DNA of 63,308 bases from Candidatus Blautia stercoravium (GTDB lineage Bacteria > Bacillota > Clostridia > Lachnospirales > Lachnospiraceae). The translations under genes were made by a program, and so were the position numbers. This document shows, in pieces, positions 16,954 through 25,232 of the stretch (position 1 is its first letter; every line of letters begins with the position of its first letter). The stretch is from the NCBI GenBank assembly GCA_019114495.1, contig DXFK01000112.1, forward strand, positions 1 to 63,308. Reading direction: 5' to 3'. The notes beneath the pieces were generated by a model. The model was not told where the DNA came from and searched no databases. It saw only the letters and a program-made list of their open reading frames with translations.

Positions 16954-18426
16954 ATGAAGAAATTAACAGACTTACTGGAACATGTGGAGTACCAATGTCT
17001 CCAGGGTACAACAGATAAAGAAATCACCAGTGTGGTATATGATTCCAGAAAGGCAGAGCCGGGCTCGCTGTTTCTCTGCATTAAGGGGGCAGTGTCAGAC
17101 GGACACAGCTATGCAGCTTCCGTTGCGGAAAAAGGCGCTGCGGTACTGGTGGTGCAGGACGAAGTAGAGGTGCCGGAGGATGTGACGGTTATCCAGGTAA
17201 AAGACAGCCGCTATGCCATGGCCTGTATTGCGGCAGCCTGGTTTGATTATCCGGCCACAAAGCTGAAAACAATAGGAATTACAGGCACAAAGGGAAAAAC
17301 TACCACAACGTATCTTGTAAAATCCATTCTGGAAAATGCAGGACATAAGACCGGGCTTATCGGAACCATAGAAACCGTTATCGGCGACACCCACATTCCC
17401 TCTGCCAATACCACACCGGAATCCTATCTGGTGCAGGAATATTTTGCAAAAATGGCAGAGGCGGGCTGTGACAGCGTAGTCATGGAGGTTTCCTCCCAAG
17501 GACTAATGCTGTACCGCACCGCAGGATTTACCTTTGATATCGGTATTTTCACTAACATTGAGCCAGACCATATCGGGCCTAATGAGCACAAGGATTTTGA
17601 TGATTATCTGCACTGCAAATCTCTTTTATTCCAACAGTGCAAGGTGGGGATTTTCAATGGAGATGACCCACATTTAGAACAGATTTTACAAGGCCATACC
17701 TGCCAGGTGGAAACCTTTGGTTTTTCTGAAAAGGCGGACTTGAGAGCGGAGAACACCAGACTGGTAACGGGCAAAGGAACTCTTGGCATTGCTTATGACT
17801 TAGAGGGACTTCTGGATTTTCCGGTGGAAATCGACCTGCCGGGTAAATTCAGTGTGTACAATTCCCTGACTGCCATTGCTGTCTGCCGTCATTTCGGTGT
17901 TTCCAAAGAAAACATTCAGAAAGCCCTGAAAAATGCAAAGGTAAAAGGCAGAATTGAAATGGTGAAGGTTTCCGATGCGTTTACTCTGATGATTGATTAT
18001 GCCCACAATGCTATGAGTCTGGAAAGCCTTCTGGCAACACTGAAAGAATATCAACCAAACCGTCTGGTATGTCTTTTTGGCTGCGGGGGCAACCGCTCGA
18101 AATTGCGCAGGTATGAAATGGGAGAGGTGTCCGGGAAACTGGCAGACCTTACCATTATTACCTCCGACAATCCAAGAGACGAAGACCCTCAGGAAATTAT
18201 CAACGATATTAAGGTGGGCATTGGCAAAACTACAGGTGAGTATGTGGAAATCATTGACCGGAAGGAAGCCATTGCCTATGCCATTCACCACGGTCAGCCG
18301 GGGGATATTGTGGTACTGGCCGGAAAAGGCCATGAGGACTACCAGGAAATCAAAGGCAAAAAATATCCTATGGATGAGCGTGTGCTGATACAGGAAATTC
18401 TGGAAGAAGACAGAAAAAATAAATGA
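16954..18426 (+). CDS. murE: UDP-N-acetylmuramoyl-tripeptide synthase, MurE type (490 aa)
   Basis: Cytoplasmic Mur ligase adding the third amino acid to UDP-MurNAc-L-Ala-D-Glu. Domains in order: an N-terminal UMAG-binding part with 'VVYDSRKAEPGSLF'; the central ATPase with 'GITGTKGKTTTTYLV' and 'NIEPDHIGPNEH'; the C-terminal part with 'MIDYAHNAMSLESLLATL' and 'LFGCGGNRSKLRR'. The specificity motif is DNPR (405-408), which in known MurE enzymes marks meso-diaminopimelate rather than lysine. The central 'EPDHIGPNEH' differs from the usual 'TRDHLDYH', so this is a divergent MurE and a second copy could exist elsewhere. It overlaps priA by four bases (ATGA) and lies outside the dcw cluster. Confidence 0.88.
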   Translation: MKKLTDLLEHVEYQCLQGTTDKEITSVVYDSRKAEPGSLFLCIKGAVSDGHSYAASVAEKGAAVLVVQDEVEVPEDVTVIQVKDSRYAMACIAAAWFDYPATKLKTIGITGTKGKTTTTYLVKSILENAGHKTGLIGTIETVIGDTHIPSANTTPESYLVQEYFAKMAEAGCDSVVMEVSSQGLMLYRTAGFTFDIGIFTNIEPDHIGPNEHKDFDDYLHCKSLLFQQCKVGIFNGDDPHLEQILQGHTCQVETFGFSEKADLRAENTRLVTGKGTLGIAYDLEGLLDFPVEIDLPGKFSVYNSLTAIAVCRHFGVSKENIQKALKNAKVKGRIEMVKVSDAFTLMIDYAHNAMSLESLLATLKEYQPNRLVCLFGCGGNRSKLRRYEMGEVSGKLADLTIITSDNPRDEDPQEIINDIKVGIGKTTGEYVEIIDRKEAIAYAIHHGQPGDIVVLAGKGHEDYQEIKGKKYPMDERVLIQEILEEDRKNK

Positions 18427-20654
18427 GCAGAATTTATGCAGATATTATTGTAGACATTTCACAGGAGAAGCTGGACAAAAGTTTCCAGTATGAAATACCG
18501 GAAGAACTGCGGGGACAGGTGGAAATCGGAAAGCGGGTGAGGATTCCCTTCGGAAACGGGGGAAGAGAGCTGACAGGCTATGTCATTGGGATTTCCGAAG
18601 AACCCAAAATCGAGCGGGCCAGAATCAAAGCGATTCTGGCTGTGGAAGACAGGGGCATGGAAATCGAATCCCGCCTTATTTCCCTGGCAGGATGGATTGC
18701 CCGGCAGTACGGCTCTACCATGAATCAGGCATTAAAAACTGTCCTTCCCGTCAAGGAAAAAGAAGCGGCGAAGGAGAAGAGATACCTTTGTCTGGCAGCG
18801 CCGGAAGAGGTCTGTGCGCCGTTTCTTAAAGAGTACAGGAGAAAACATTACAAAGCAAAAGAACGGCTTTTGCAGGCACTAATGGAAAGGAAAACACTGG
18901 ATTACGCCTATGCTTCGGGAGAGTTGAAAATTACGGCTTCTGTTATACGGGGACTGGAGGAAAAAGGACTGCTTAAGGTAGAGCGAGAGCGGGATTATAG
19001 AAATCCGGTTTCCAAAGAGGAAGACAGACAAAAGCTGGAAATACCGGCCTTAACCCCGGCGCAGAAAAAGGTATGCCGGGAAATTTTCACAGAATGGGAA
19101 ACGGAACATCCCCGTCCCTGCCTCATAAAAGGGGTGACGGGAAGCGGAAAAACGGAAGTTTACATGGAACTCATTACCCAGGTGCTGGAAAAAGGTCAGC
19201 AGGTCATTGTGCTGATTCCGGAAATTGCCCTGACATATCAGAATGTATCCCGGTTTTATCGGCGCTTTGGAGACTGTGTGTCCCTGATAAATTCCCGGCT
19301 TTCTAAAGGAGAGCGCTTTGACCAGTTTGAAAGGGCGAAAAAGGGGGAGATTTCCATTGTCATCGGTCCCCGTTCCGCCCTGTTTACGCCCTTTCCCAAC
19401 CTGGGGCTGATTCTCATAGATGAAGAGCACGAAGATTCCTATAAGAGCGAGAAAACTCCCTGTTACCATGCCAGGGAAACGGCAATTCGCCGGGGGGAAA
19501 TGGAAGGCGCCCATGTGGTACTGGGGTCGGCTTCTCCCAGCGTGGAAAGCTATTATAAGGGAAAGACAGGAGAATATAAGCTCCTGTATCTGGAAGAGCG
19601 TTACGGCGGCAGCCGGCTTCCAGAAGTTTTTGTGGTGGATTTAAAGGAAGAATTAAAGACGGGAAACCGTTCCATGTTCAGCAGTCTTCTGACAGAAAAA
19701 ATCCGGGACAGACTGCAGAGGAAGGAACAGGTCATGCTGTTTCTCAACAGGAGAGGATATACGGGATTTGTCAGCTGCCGTTCCTGTGGACATGTGATGA
19801 AATGTCCACACTGTGATGTGTCTTTGACCTCCCACAGAAATGGCAGGCTTATCTGCCACTACTGCGGTTACGAAACCTGGGACGTAAAAAAGTGTCCGGT
19901 GTGCGGTTCGCCCTATATCGGCGGCTTTAAGGCGGGAACCCAGCAGATAGAAACCCTTTTGCAGAAAAGTTTTCCGAAAGCCAGGGTGCTGCGCATGGAC
20001 GCGGACACCACAAAGAAGAAAGATGACCATGAAAAGATTCTGGCTGCGTTTGCCAGAGAGGAAGCAGATATCTTAATTGGCACTCAGATGATTGTAAAAG
20101 GCCATGATTTCCCCAACGTGACTCTGGTGGGGGCTCTTGCAGCGGATTTATCCCTGTGCAGCGAGGATTACCGGGCAGCAGAAAAGACATTCCAGCTGCT
20201 TTTGCAGGCTGTGGGGAGAGCCGGAAGAGGACAGCGGGCCGGAGAAGCGGTGATTCAGACGTATCATCCGGACCACTACAGTATTCTGGCCGCACAGTCC
20301 CAGAATTACGAGGACTTTTACCAGCAGGAAATCCGTTACCGGATGCTTATGGATTATCCGCCTGCAGCGGCTATGGCGGCCATAAGAGGGGCCTGCACGG
20401 ACGAAGCACTTTTAAAAGAGGCCATGTCTTACTGCCGGAAATACGTAAAGCGTATTTATCCAAAAGACGATTTGATACTCATCGGCCCTGCGCCGGAAAC
20501 GGTATCTAAGGTGCAGGATTATTACAAAATGGTGCTTTATATGCGCCACAAAGACCGGGAACTCCTGGTAAAACTAAAAGACGCTCTGGAAAAATATATT
20601 GCAGTGAATAAAGGCTTTCAGAATATTTATATACAATTTGACTTTAACGTTTAG
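18423..20654 (+). CDS. priA: Primosomal replication-restart helicase PriA (743 aa)
   Basis: 3'-5' superfamily 2 helicase that reloads the replisome at stalled forks. Seen: the N-terminal 3'-binding domain ('IIVDISQEKLDKSFQYEIP'), Walker A 'GVTGSGKTEVY' (from residue 237), a DEAH-like 'LILIDEEHEDSYKSE', 'VLGSASPSVES', and the inserted zinc module starting near C451 with four paired cysteines ('CRSCGHVMKCPHC', 'CHYCGY', 'CPVCGS'), then 'GTQMIVKGHDFPNVTLVG' and 'AVGRAGRG'. Full family length. The ATG overlaps the murE stop, implying coupled translation. Confidence 0.96.
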   Translation: MSRIYADIIVDISQEKLDKSFQYEIPEELRGQVEIGKRVRIPFGNGGRELTGYVIGISEEPKIERARIKAILAVEDRGMEIESRLISLAGWIARQYGSTMNQALKTVLPVKEKEAAKEKRYLCLAAPEEVCAPFLKEYRRKHYKAKERLLQALMERKTLDYAYASGELKITASVIRGLEEKGLLKVERERDYRNPVSKEEDRQKLEIPALTPAQKKVCREIFTEWETEHPRPCLIKGVTGSGKTEVYMELITQVLEKGQQVIVLIPEIALTYQNVSRFYRRFGDCVSLINSRLSKGERFDQFERAKKGEISIVIGPRSALFTPFPNLGLILIDEEHEDSYKSEKTPCYHARETAIRRGEMEGAHVVLGSASPSVESYYKGKTGEYKLLYLEERYGGSRLPEVFVVDLKEELKTGNRSMFSSLLTEKIRDRLQRKEQVMLFLNRRGYTGFVSCRSCGHVMKCPHCDVSLTSHRNGRLICHYCGYETWDVKKCPVCGSPYIGGFKAGTQQIETLLQKSFPKARVLRMDADTTKKKDDHEKILAAFAREEADILIGTQMIVKGHDFPNVTLVGALAADLSLCSEDYRAAEKTFQLLLQAVGRAGRGQRAGEAVIQTYHPDHYSILAAQSQNYEDFYQQEIRYRMLMDYPPAAAMAAIRGACTDEALLKEAMSYCRKYVKRIYPKDDLILIGPAPETVSKVQDYYKMVLYMRHKDRELLVKLKDALEKYIAVNKGFQNIYIQFDFNV

Positions 20655-20675
20655 AAAATCCAAAGGAGAATAGAA

Positions 20676-21155
20676 ATGGCAATCAGAAAAATCAGAACAG
20701 AAGGCGACAGTATTTTAACAAAGGAATGTAGAAAAGTAGAGAAAATGACACCGAAAATCCAGGAACTCATTGATGACATGTTTGACACCATGTACGAGGC
20801 TTACGGTGTAGGACTGGCAGCTCCTCAGGTAGGGATTTTAAAGCAGATTGTAGTCATTGACACCACAGGGGAAGACCCATTGGTGCTCATTAATCCGGAG
20901 ATTATAGAGACTTCCGGTTCCCAGACAGGAGACGAAGGCTGCTTAAGCGTTCCCGGTATGTCCGGAACGGTCACACGCCCAAACTATGTGAAAGTAAGGG
21001 CATTTGATGAAAACATGGAGGAATATATCCTGGAGGGAGAGGAACTGTTGGCCAGAGCTATCTGCCATGAGACAGATCATCTCCACGGCAGACTGTATAC
21101 AGAACTGGTAGAGGGTGAACTTCACCGCACAAGTTATGAGGAGGATGACGAATGA
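20676..21155 (+). CDS. def: Peptide deformylase (159 aa)
   Basis: Iron-dependent removal of the N-formyl group from new proteins. All three family motifs are present: 'GVGLAAPQ' (44-51), 'EGCLSVPG' (87-94; metal ligand C89) and 'HETDH' (131-135; HExxH). Start ATG 20676 follows AAGGAG. It overlaps fmt by four bases, pairing the enzyme that removes formyl groups with the one that adds them, a widespread arrangement. Confidence 0.97.
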   Translation: MAIRKIRTEGDSILTKECRKVEKMTPKIQELIDDMFDTMYEAYGVGLAAPQVGILKQIVVIDTTGEDPLVLINPEIIETSGSQTGDEGCLSVPGMSGTVTRPNYVKVRAFDENMEEYILEGEELLARAICHETDHLHGRLYTELVEGELHRTSYEEDDE

Positions 21156-22084
21156 GAGTAGTTTTTATGGGAACTCCGGATTTCGCAGTGGGAACTCTGG
21201 AGGAAATCATCAAAGCCGGACATGAAGTGGCCGGGGTAGTGACACAGCCGGATAAGCCAAAAGGCAGAGGAAAAACCCTGATGCCTACACCGGTGAAAGA
21301 AGTGGCATTAAAGCATGACATTCCTGTTTACCAGCCGAAAAAAGTGAGGGAAGCCCAATTTGTGGAAACATTAAGGAAAATCGCTCCGGATGTAATTGTA
21401 GTGGCGGCCTTTGGACAGATTATCACAAAAGAAATCCTGGATATGCCCAAATACGGCTGTATCAATGTACACGCTTCTCTTCTTCCTGCCTACCGAGGAG
21501 CAGCTCCCATTCAGTGGTCAGTGATTAACGGAGATAAAGAATCCGGCGTTACCATTATGCAGATGGACGAGGGGCTGGATACCGGAGATATGATAGACAA
21601 AGTTGTAGTTCCCATTGCAGCGGATGAAACCGGAGGCAGCCTGTTTGACAAATTAAGCCAGGCAGGGGCAAAACTCTGTGCAGAAGTGCTGAAACAGTTA
21701 GAAAACGGCACTGCGGTAAGGGAAAAGCAGCCGAAAGAGAGCACTACACCATATGCTGCCATGATTGACAAGAAAATGGGAAACATTGACTGGACAAAGC
21801 CTGCAAAGGAAATTGAGCAGCTTATCCGGGGATTGAATCCCTGGCCCAGCGCTTATACAAAGCTGCAGGGAAAAACACTGAAAATCTGGAAGTCAGAGGC
21901 CAGAGAGGAAAGCTTTGAAAAGCAGCCGGGACAGATTGTGGGAATCGAAAAAGATGCTCTGCTTATTCAGACCGGCAAAGGCAGTCTGGCAGTAAAGGAA
22001 CTGCAGCTGGAGGGCAGAAAGCGCATGGACACTTCTTCTTTCCTGCGGGGCTTTCCGGTTTCGGAAAATGAGGTTTTAGGATAG
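21152..22084 (+). CDS. fmt: Methionyl-tRNA formyltransferase (310 aa)
   Basis: Transfers a formyl group from 10-formyl-THF to initiator Met-tRNA. Seen: '[18 protein letters not shown]', the N-formyl-THF site '[19 protein letters not shown]' (Asn/His/Asp catalytic region), '[13 protein letters not shown]' and a C-terminal OB-like domain beginning near '[12 protein letters not shown]'. Full length. ATGA overlap with def. Confidence 0.97.
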   Translation: MRVVFMGTPDFAVGTLEEIIKAGHEVAGVVTQPDKPKGRGKTLMPTPVKEVALKHDIPVYQPKKVREAQFVETLRKIAPDVIVVAAFGQIITKEILDMPKYGCINVHASLLPAYRGAAPIQWSVINGDKESGVTIMQMDEGLDTGDMIDKVVVPIAADETGGSLFDKLSQAGAKLCAEVLKQLENGTAVREKQPKESTTPYAAMIDKKMGNIDWTKPAKEIEQLIRGLNPWPSAYTKLQGKTLKIWKSEAREESFEKQPGQIVGIEKDALLIQTGKGSLAVKELQLEGRKRMDTSSFLRGFPVSENEVLG

Positions 22085-22088
22085 AATT

Positions 22089-23453
22089 ATGATGAACAAA
22101 GTAAACTTAAGAGAATTGATTTTAGAAATTCTTCTGGAAATCAGCAAAGAGGAACGGCATAGTCATCTGGTAATACGGAGAACGCTGGAAAAGTATCAGT
22201 ATCTGGAAAAGCAGGAGAGAGCCTTTATTACCAGAGTCTGTGAAGGCACCCTGGAATATCGTCTGCGTCTGGACTATATTCTGAACCAGTATTCTACCGT
22301 CCCCACAGAGAAGATGAAGCCGGTTATCCGGGAACTTTTGCGAAGCGGCGTGTATCAGATGTTATATATGGATCGTGTACCGGACAGCGCAGTGTGCAAT
22401 GAAGCTGTGAAGCTGGCCAGAAAAAAAGGCTTTTACAATCTTGCCGGTTTTGTAAACGGTGTATTAAGAAAGGTAGCCAGAGAATACGGCAGTATTCGGT
22501 TCCCACAGAAGAGTCAGCCCGTGGAATACCTCTCTGTGATGTATTCTATGCCGGTATGGCTGGTAGAACGCTTTCTGAAGGACTACGGATTTGAAAAATC
22601 TGAAAAGATTTTTGAGGCGTTTTTAGAGGATAGTCCTACTACTATCCGTATCCGGGAATATCTGGTGGATAAACAGGCGGTGCTGGAGAGCCTGGAAAGG
22701 CAGAAAGTTCTTGTAGAAAAGGCTCCTTATGTAGAAAATGCATATTATCTGAAAAATTATGATTATCTTCCTGCCTTAGAGGCGTTCCGTATGGGAAATA
22801 TCCAGGTACAGGACGTCAGCTCTATGCTGGTGGCAGAGATTGCAGACCCCAAAGAGGGGGATTATGTGATAGATTTGTGCGCTGCGCCGGGAGGAAAGAG
22901 TCTGTGCATCGCAGATAAGTTAAAAGGCACCGGCCGGGTGGACGCCAGGGATATCAGCAGAACCAAGACGGACTTGATTCGGGAAAATGCTGTCCGCCAG
23001 AATTTCCTCAATGTTGTGGTGACTGAAAAAGACGCCACAGAGCTGGATTCGGAAGCTCTGGAAAAAGCGGACATTCTTCTGGCAGACGTTCCATGCTCCG
23101 GTCTTGGGGTTATCGGAAGAAAGACGGACATTAAATACAATATGAGCCAGGCAGGCATTCAGGAACTGGCTGGGCTTCAGCGGAAAATTCTGGAACAGGC
23201 CTCTACTTATGTGAAGCCGGGGGGTACCCTGATTTACAGTACCTGTACCGTTACACCGGAAGAAAATATAGAAAACGTGCGGTGGTTTACAGAGCGTTAT
23301 CCCTATGAACTGGAAAGTCTGGACCCGTATCTATGTGAGGAACTTAGGGGAAAAACTACAAAAGAAGGCTATCTACAGCTGCTTCCGGGGATTCATCACT
23401 GCGATGGGTTTTTTATAGCCAGATTGAAGAGGAAAACGGAATGGAACAGATAG
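22089..23453 (+). CDS. rsmB: 16S rRNA m5C967 methyltransferase RsmB (454 aa)
   Basis: An N-terminal NusB-like RNA-binding domain (to about 140) is fused to a Rossmann methyltransferase. Seen: 'VQDVSSMLVAEIADP', SAM motif 'VIDLCAAPGGKSL', 'ADVPCSGLGVIGRK' and 'YSTCTVTPEENIENV'; the two cysteines in PCS and STCT are the m5C catalytic pair. Two adjacent ATGs (22089, 22092) are both possible. It overlaps rlmN by 13 bases. Confidence 0.95.
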   Translation: MMNKVNLRELILEILLEISKEERHSHLVIRRTLEKYQYLEKQERAFITRVCEGTLEYRLRLDYILNQYSTVPTEKMKPVIRELLRSGVYQMLYMDRVPDSAVCNEAVKLARKKGFYNLAGFVNGVLRKVAREYGSIRFPQKSQPVEYLSVMYSMPVWLVERFLKDYGFEKSEKIFEAFLEDSPTTIRIREYLVDKQAVLESLERQKVLVEKAPYVENAYYLKNYDYLPALEAFRMGNIQVQDVSSMLVAEIADPKEGDYVIDLCAAPGGKSLCIADKLKGTGRVDARDISRTKTDLIRENAVRQNFLNVVVTEKDATELDSEALEKADILLADVPCSGLGVIGRKTDIKYNMSQAGIQELAGLQRKILEQASTYVKPGGTLIYSTCTVTPEENIENVRWFTERYPYELESLDPYLCEELRGKTTKEGYLQLLPGIHHCDGFFIARLKRKTEWNR

Positions 23454-24487
23454 AAATTAAATCACAAAGCCTGAAGGAATTAAAGGAAACCGTGGCAGCA
23501 CTGGGAGAAAAGCCTTTCAGGGCGAAACAGCTCTATGAGTGGATGCATCAGAAGCTGGCTGTGGACTTTGATGAAATGACCAATCTGCCTAAGACTTTTC
23601 GGGAAAAGCTGAAACAGCAGTGCGTGCTGACTGCACTGGATGTTTTGGAGGTGCAGACCTCCCAAATTGACGGCACCCAGAAGTATCTTTTTGCCCTCTA
23701 TGACGGAAATGTAGTGGAAAGTGTTCTGATGAAATACAAGCACGGCAACAGTGTGTGCATTTCCTCACAGGTGGGTTGTAAAATGGGCTGCAGGTTCTGC
23801 GCGTCTACGATTGGAGGCTGGACCAGAAATCTACTGCCTTCGGAAATGCTGGATCAGATTTACCGGATACAGCAGATTTCCGGGGAGCGGGTGTCAAACG
23901 TAGTGGTCATGGGAACCGGAGAGCCCTTGGATAATTACGAAAATCTTTTGAAATTTATCCGTATGCTTTCGGACGAAAACGGGCTGCACATCAGCCAGAG
24001 AAATATCACGGTGTCTACCTGCGGCATTGTGCCCCGGATGTATGATTTGGCAGAGGAAAATCTGCAGATTACCCTGGCCATTTCTCTTCATGCGTCCAAT
24101 CAGGAGAAAAGGGCGGAACTTATGCCTATTGCCAATCGGTATTCCATTGGGGAAGTGCTGGAGGCCTGCCGGAATTACTTTGAGAAAACAGGCAGACGGC
24201 TGACTTTTGAGTATAGTCTGGTAGGCGGAAAGAATGATTCCCAGGAGGACGCAAGAGAGCTGGCAGAGTTGATTCGGGGGCTGAACTGCCATGTGAATCT
24301 CATTCCTGTAAATCCTATTAAAGAGCGGGATTTCGTGCAGTCAGAGAAAAAAGTTATAGAGAATTTTCAAAATAAACTTGAAAAATACCAAATAAATGTT
24401 ACTATTAGAAGGGAAATGGGCAGAGATATTGATGGTGCCTGTGGACAACTAAGGAAAAGTTATATCGATAAGAAAGAGGACTCGTAG
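23441..24487 (+). CDS. rlmN: 23S rRNA A2503 C2-methyltransferase RlmN (348 aa)
   Basis: Radical-SAM enzyme that methylates A2503 of 23S rRNA (and some tRNAs). The cluster motif C113-x3-C117-x2-C120 lies in 'VGCKMGCRFCAST'; the second catalytic Cys near the C-terminus is C334 in 'DIDGACGQL'. 'VVMGTGEPLDNYENLLKF' is the family hallmark. The second methylating Cys would be C334's partner in the same radical mechanism. Nothing specific marks it as the resistance homologue Cfr. It sits two bases before stp. Confidence 0.96.
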   Translation: MEQIEIKSQSLKELKETVAALGEKPFRAKQLYEWMHQKLAVDFDEMTNLPKTFREKLKQQCVLTALDVLEVQTSQIDGTQKYLFALYDGNVVESVLMKYKHGNSVCISSQVGCKMGCRFCASTIGGWTRNLLPSEMLDQIYRIQQISGERVSNVVVMGTGEPLDNYENLLKFIRMLSDENGLHISQRNITVSTCGIVPRMYDLAEENLQITLAISLHASNQEKRAELMPIANRYSIGEVLEACRNYFEKTGRRLTFEYSLVGGKNDSQEDARELAELIRGLNCHVNLIPVNPIKERDFVQSEKKVIENFQNKLEKYQINVTIRREMGRDIDGACGQLRKSYIDKKEDS

Positions 24488-24488
24488 G

Positions 24489-25232
24489 ATGAAATCATAT
24501 TCTGTAACGGATGTGGGACAGAAACGTCAGGTGAATCAGGACTATGTATTTGCTTCTGAGGAACCGGTAGGAAATCTGCCGAATCTCTTCGTGGTTGCAG
24601 ACGGTATGGGAGGCCATAAGGCGGGGGATTTTGCTTCCAGCTTTGCGGTGCAGATTTTACTGCATACCATTTTGGAGGACGAAAATCAAAATCCGATTAA
24701 AATTATCCGCAATGCCGTGGAAGAAGCAAATCGAAAAGTTCTCGAAGAGGCGAAACAGCATGCGGAGATGGAGGGCATGGGAACCACTATGGTTCTTGTG
24801 ACTATCGTTGACGATTATGCGTATGTAGCAAATGTGGGAGACAGCAGACTATATTTAATCGAAGACAAGATTCTTCAGATTACAAAGGACCATTCTCTGG
24901 TAGAGGAGATGGTGAGAAGGGGATTAATTACAAAGGAGGAGGCCAAGACGCACCCGGATAAGAACATCATTACCCGTGTGCTGGGAATCGGTCCGGAAGT
25001 GGAAGTGGATTTCTTTGATATTCACTTAAAGGAAAACAGCACCTTGCTGCTTTGCTCGGATGGATTGTCTAATATGGTTTCCGATGATGATATCTGGAGA
25101 ATTGCAAATACAAGCAGGGATTTGAGAGAGACGGGCATGCGCCTGGTTTCCCTTGCAAATGAAAACGGCGGTAAAGATAATATAGCAGTGGTACTGGTAC
25201 AGCCAGACACAAAAGAGGTGGAAGAATGTTAA
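24489..25232 (+). CDS. stp: PP2C-family Ser/Thr phosphatase (247 aa)
   Basis: Mn/Mg-dependent phosphatase that opposes the adjacent PASTA kinase. Seen: 'RQVNQDYVF' (D18), 'VVADGMGGHKAGDFAS' (D38, G39), 'GTTMVLVTI', 'VANVGDSRLYL', 'TKDHSLVEEMVRRG', 'LLLCSDGLSNMV' and 'GGKDNIAVVLV'. Family length. The phosphatase-kinase pair with a 7-base overlap is characteristic of Gram-positive bacteria (prpC-prkC / stp-pknB). It probably resets phosphorylation of division and wall-synthesis proteins. Confidence 0.96.
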   Translation: MKSYSVTDVGQKRQVNQDYVFASEEPVGNLPNLFVVADGMGGHKAGDFASSFAVQILLHTILEDENQNPIKIIRNAVEEANRKVLEEAKQHAEMEGMGTTMVLVTIVDDYAYVANVGDSRLYLIEDKILQITKDHSLVEEMVRRGLITKEEAKTHPDKNIITRVLGIGPEVEVDFFDIHLKENSTLLLCSDGLSNMVSDDDIWRIANTSRDLRETGMRLVSLANENGGKDNIAVVLVQPDTKEVEEC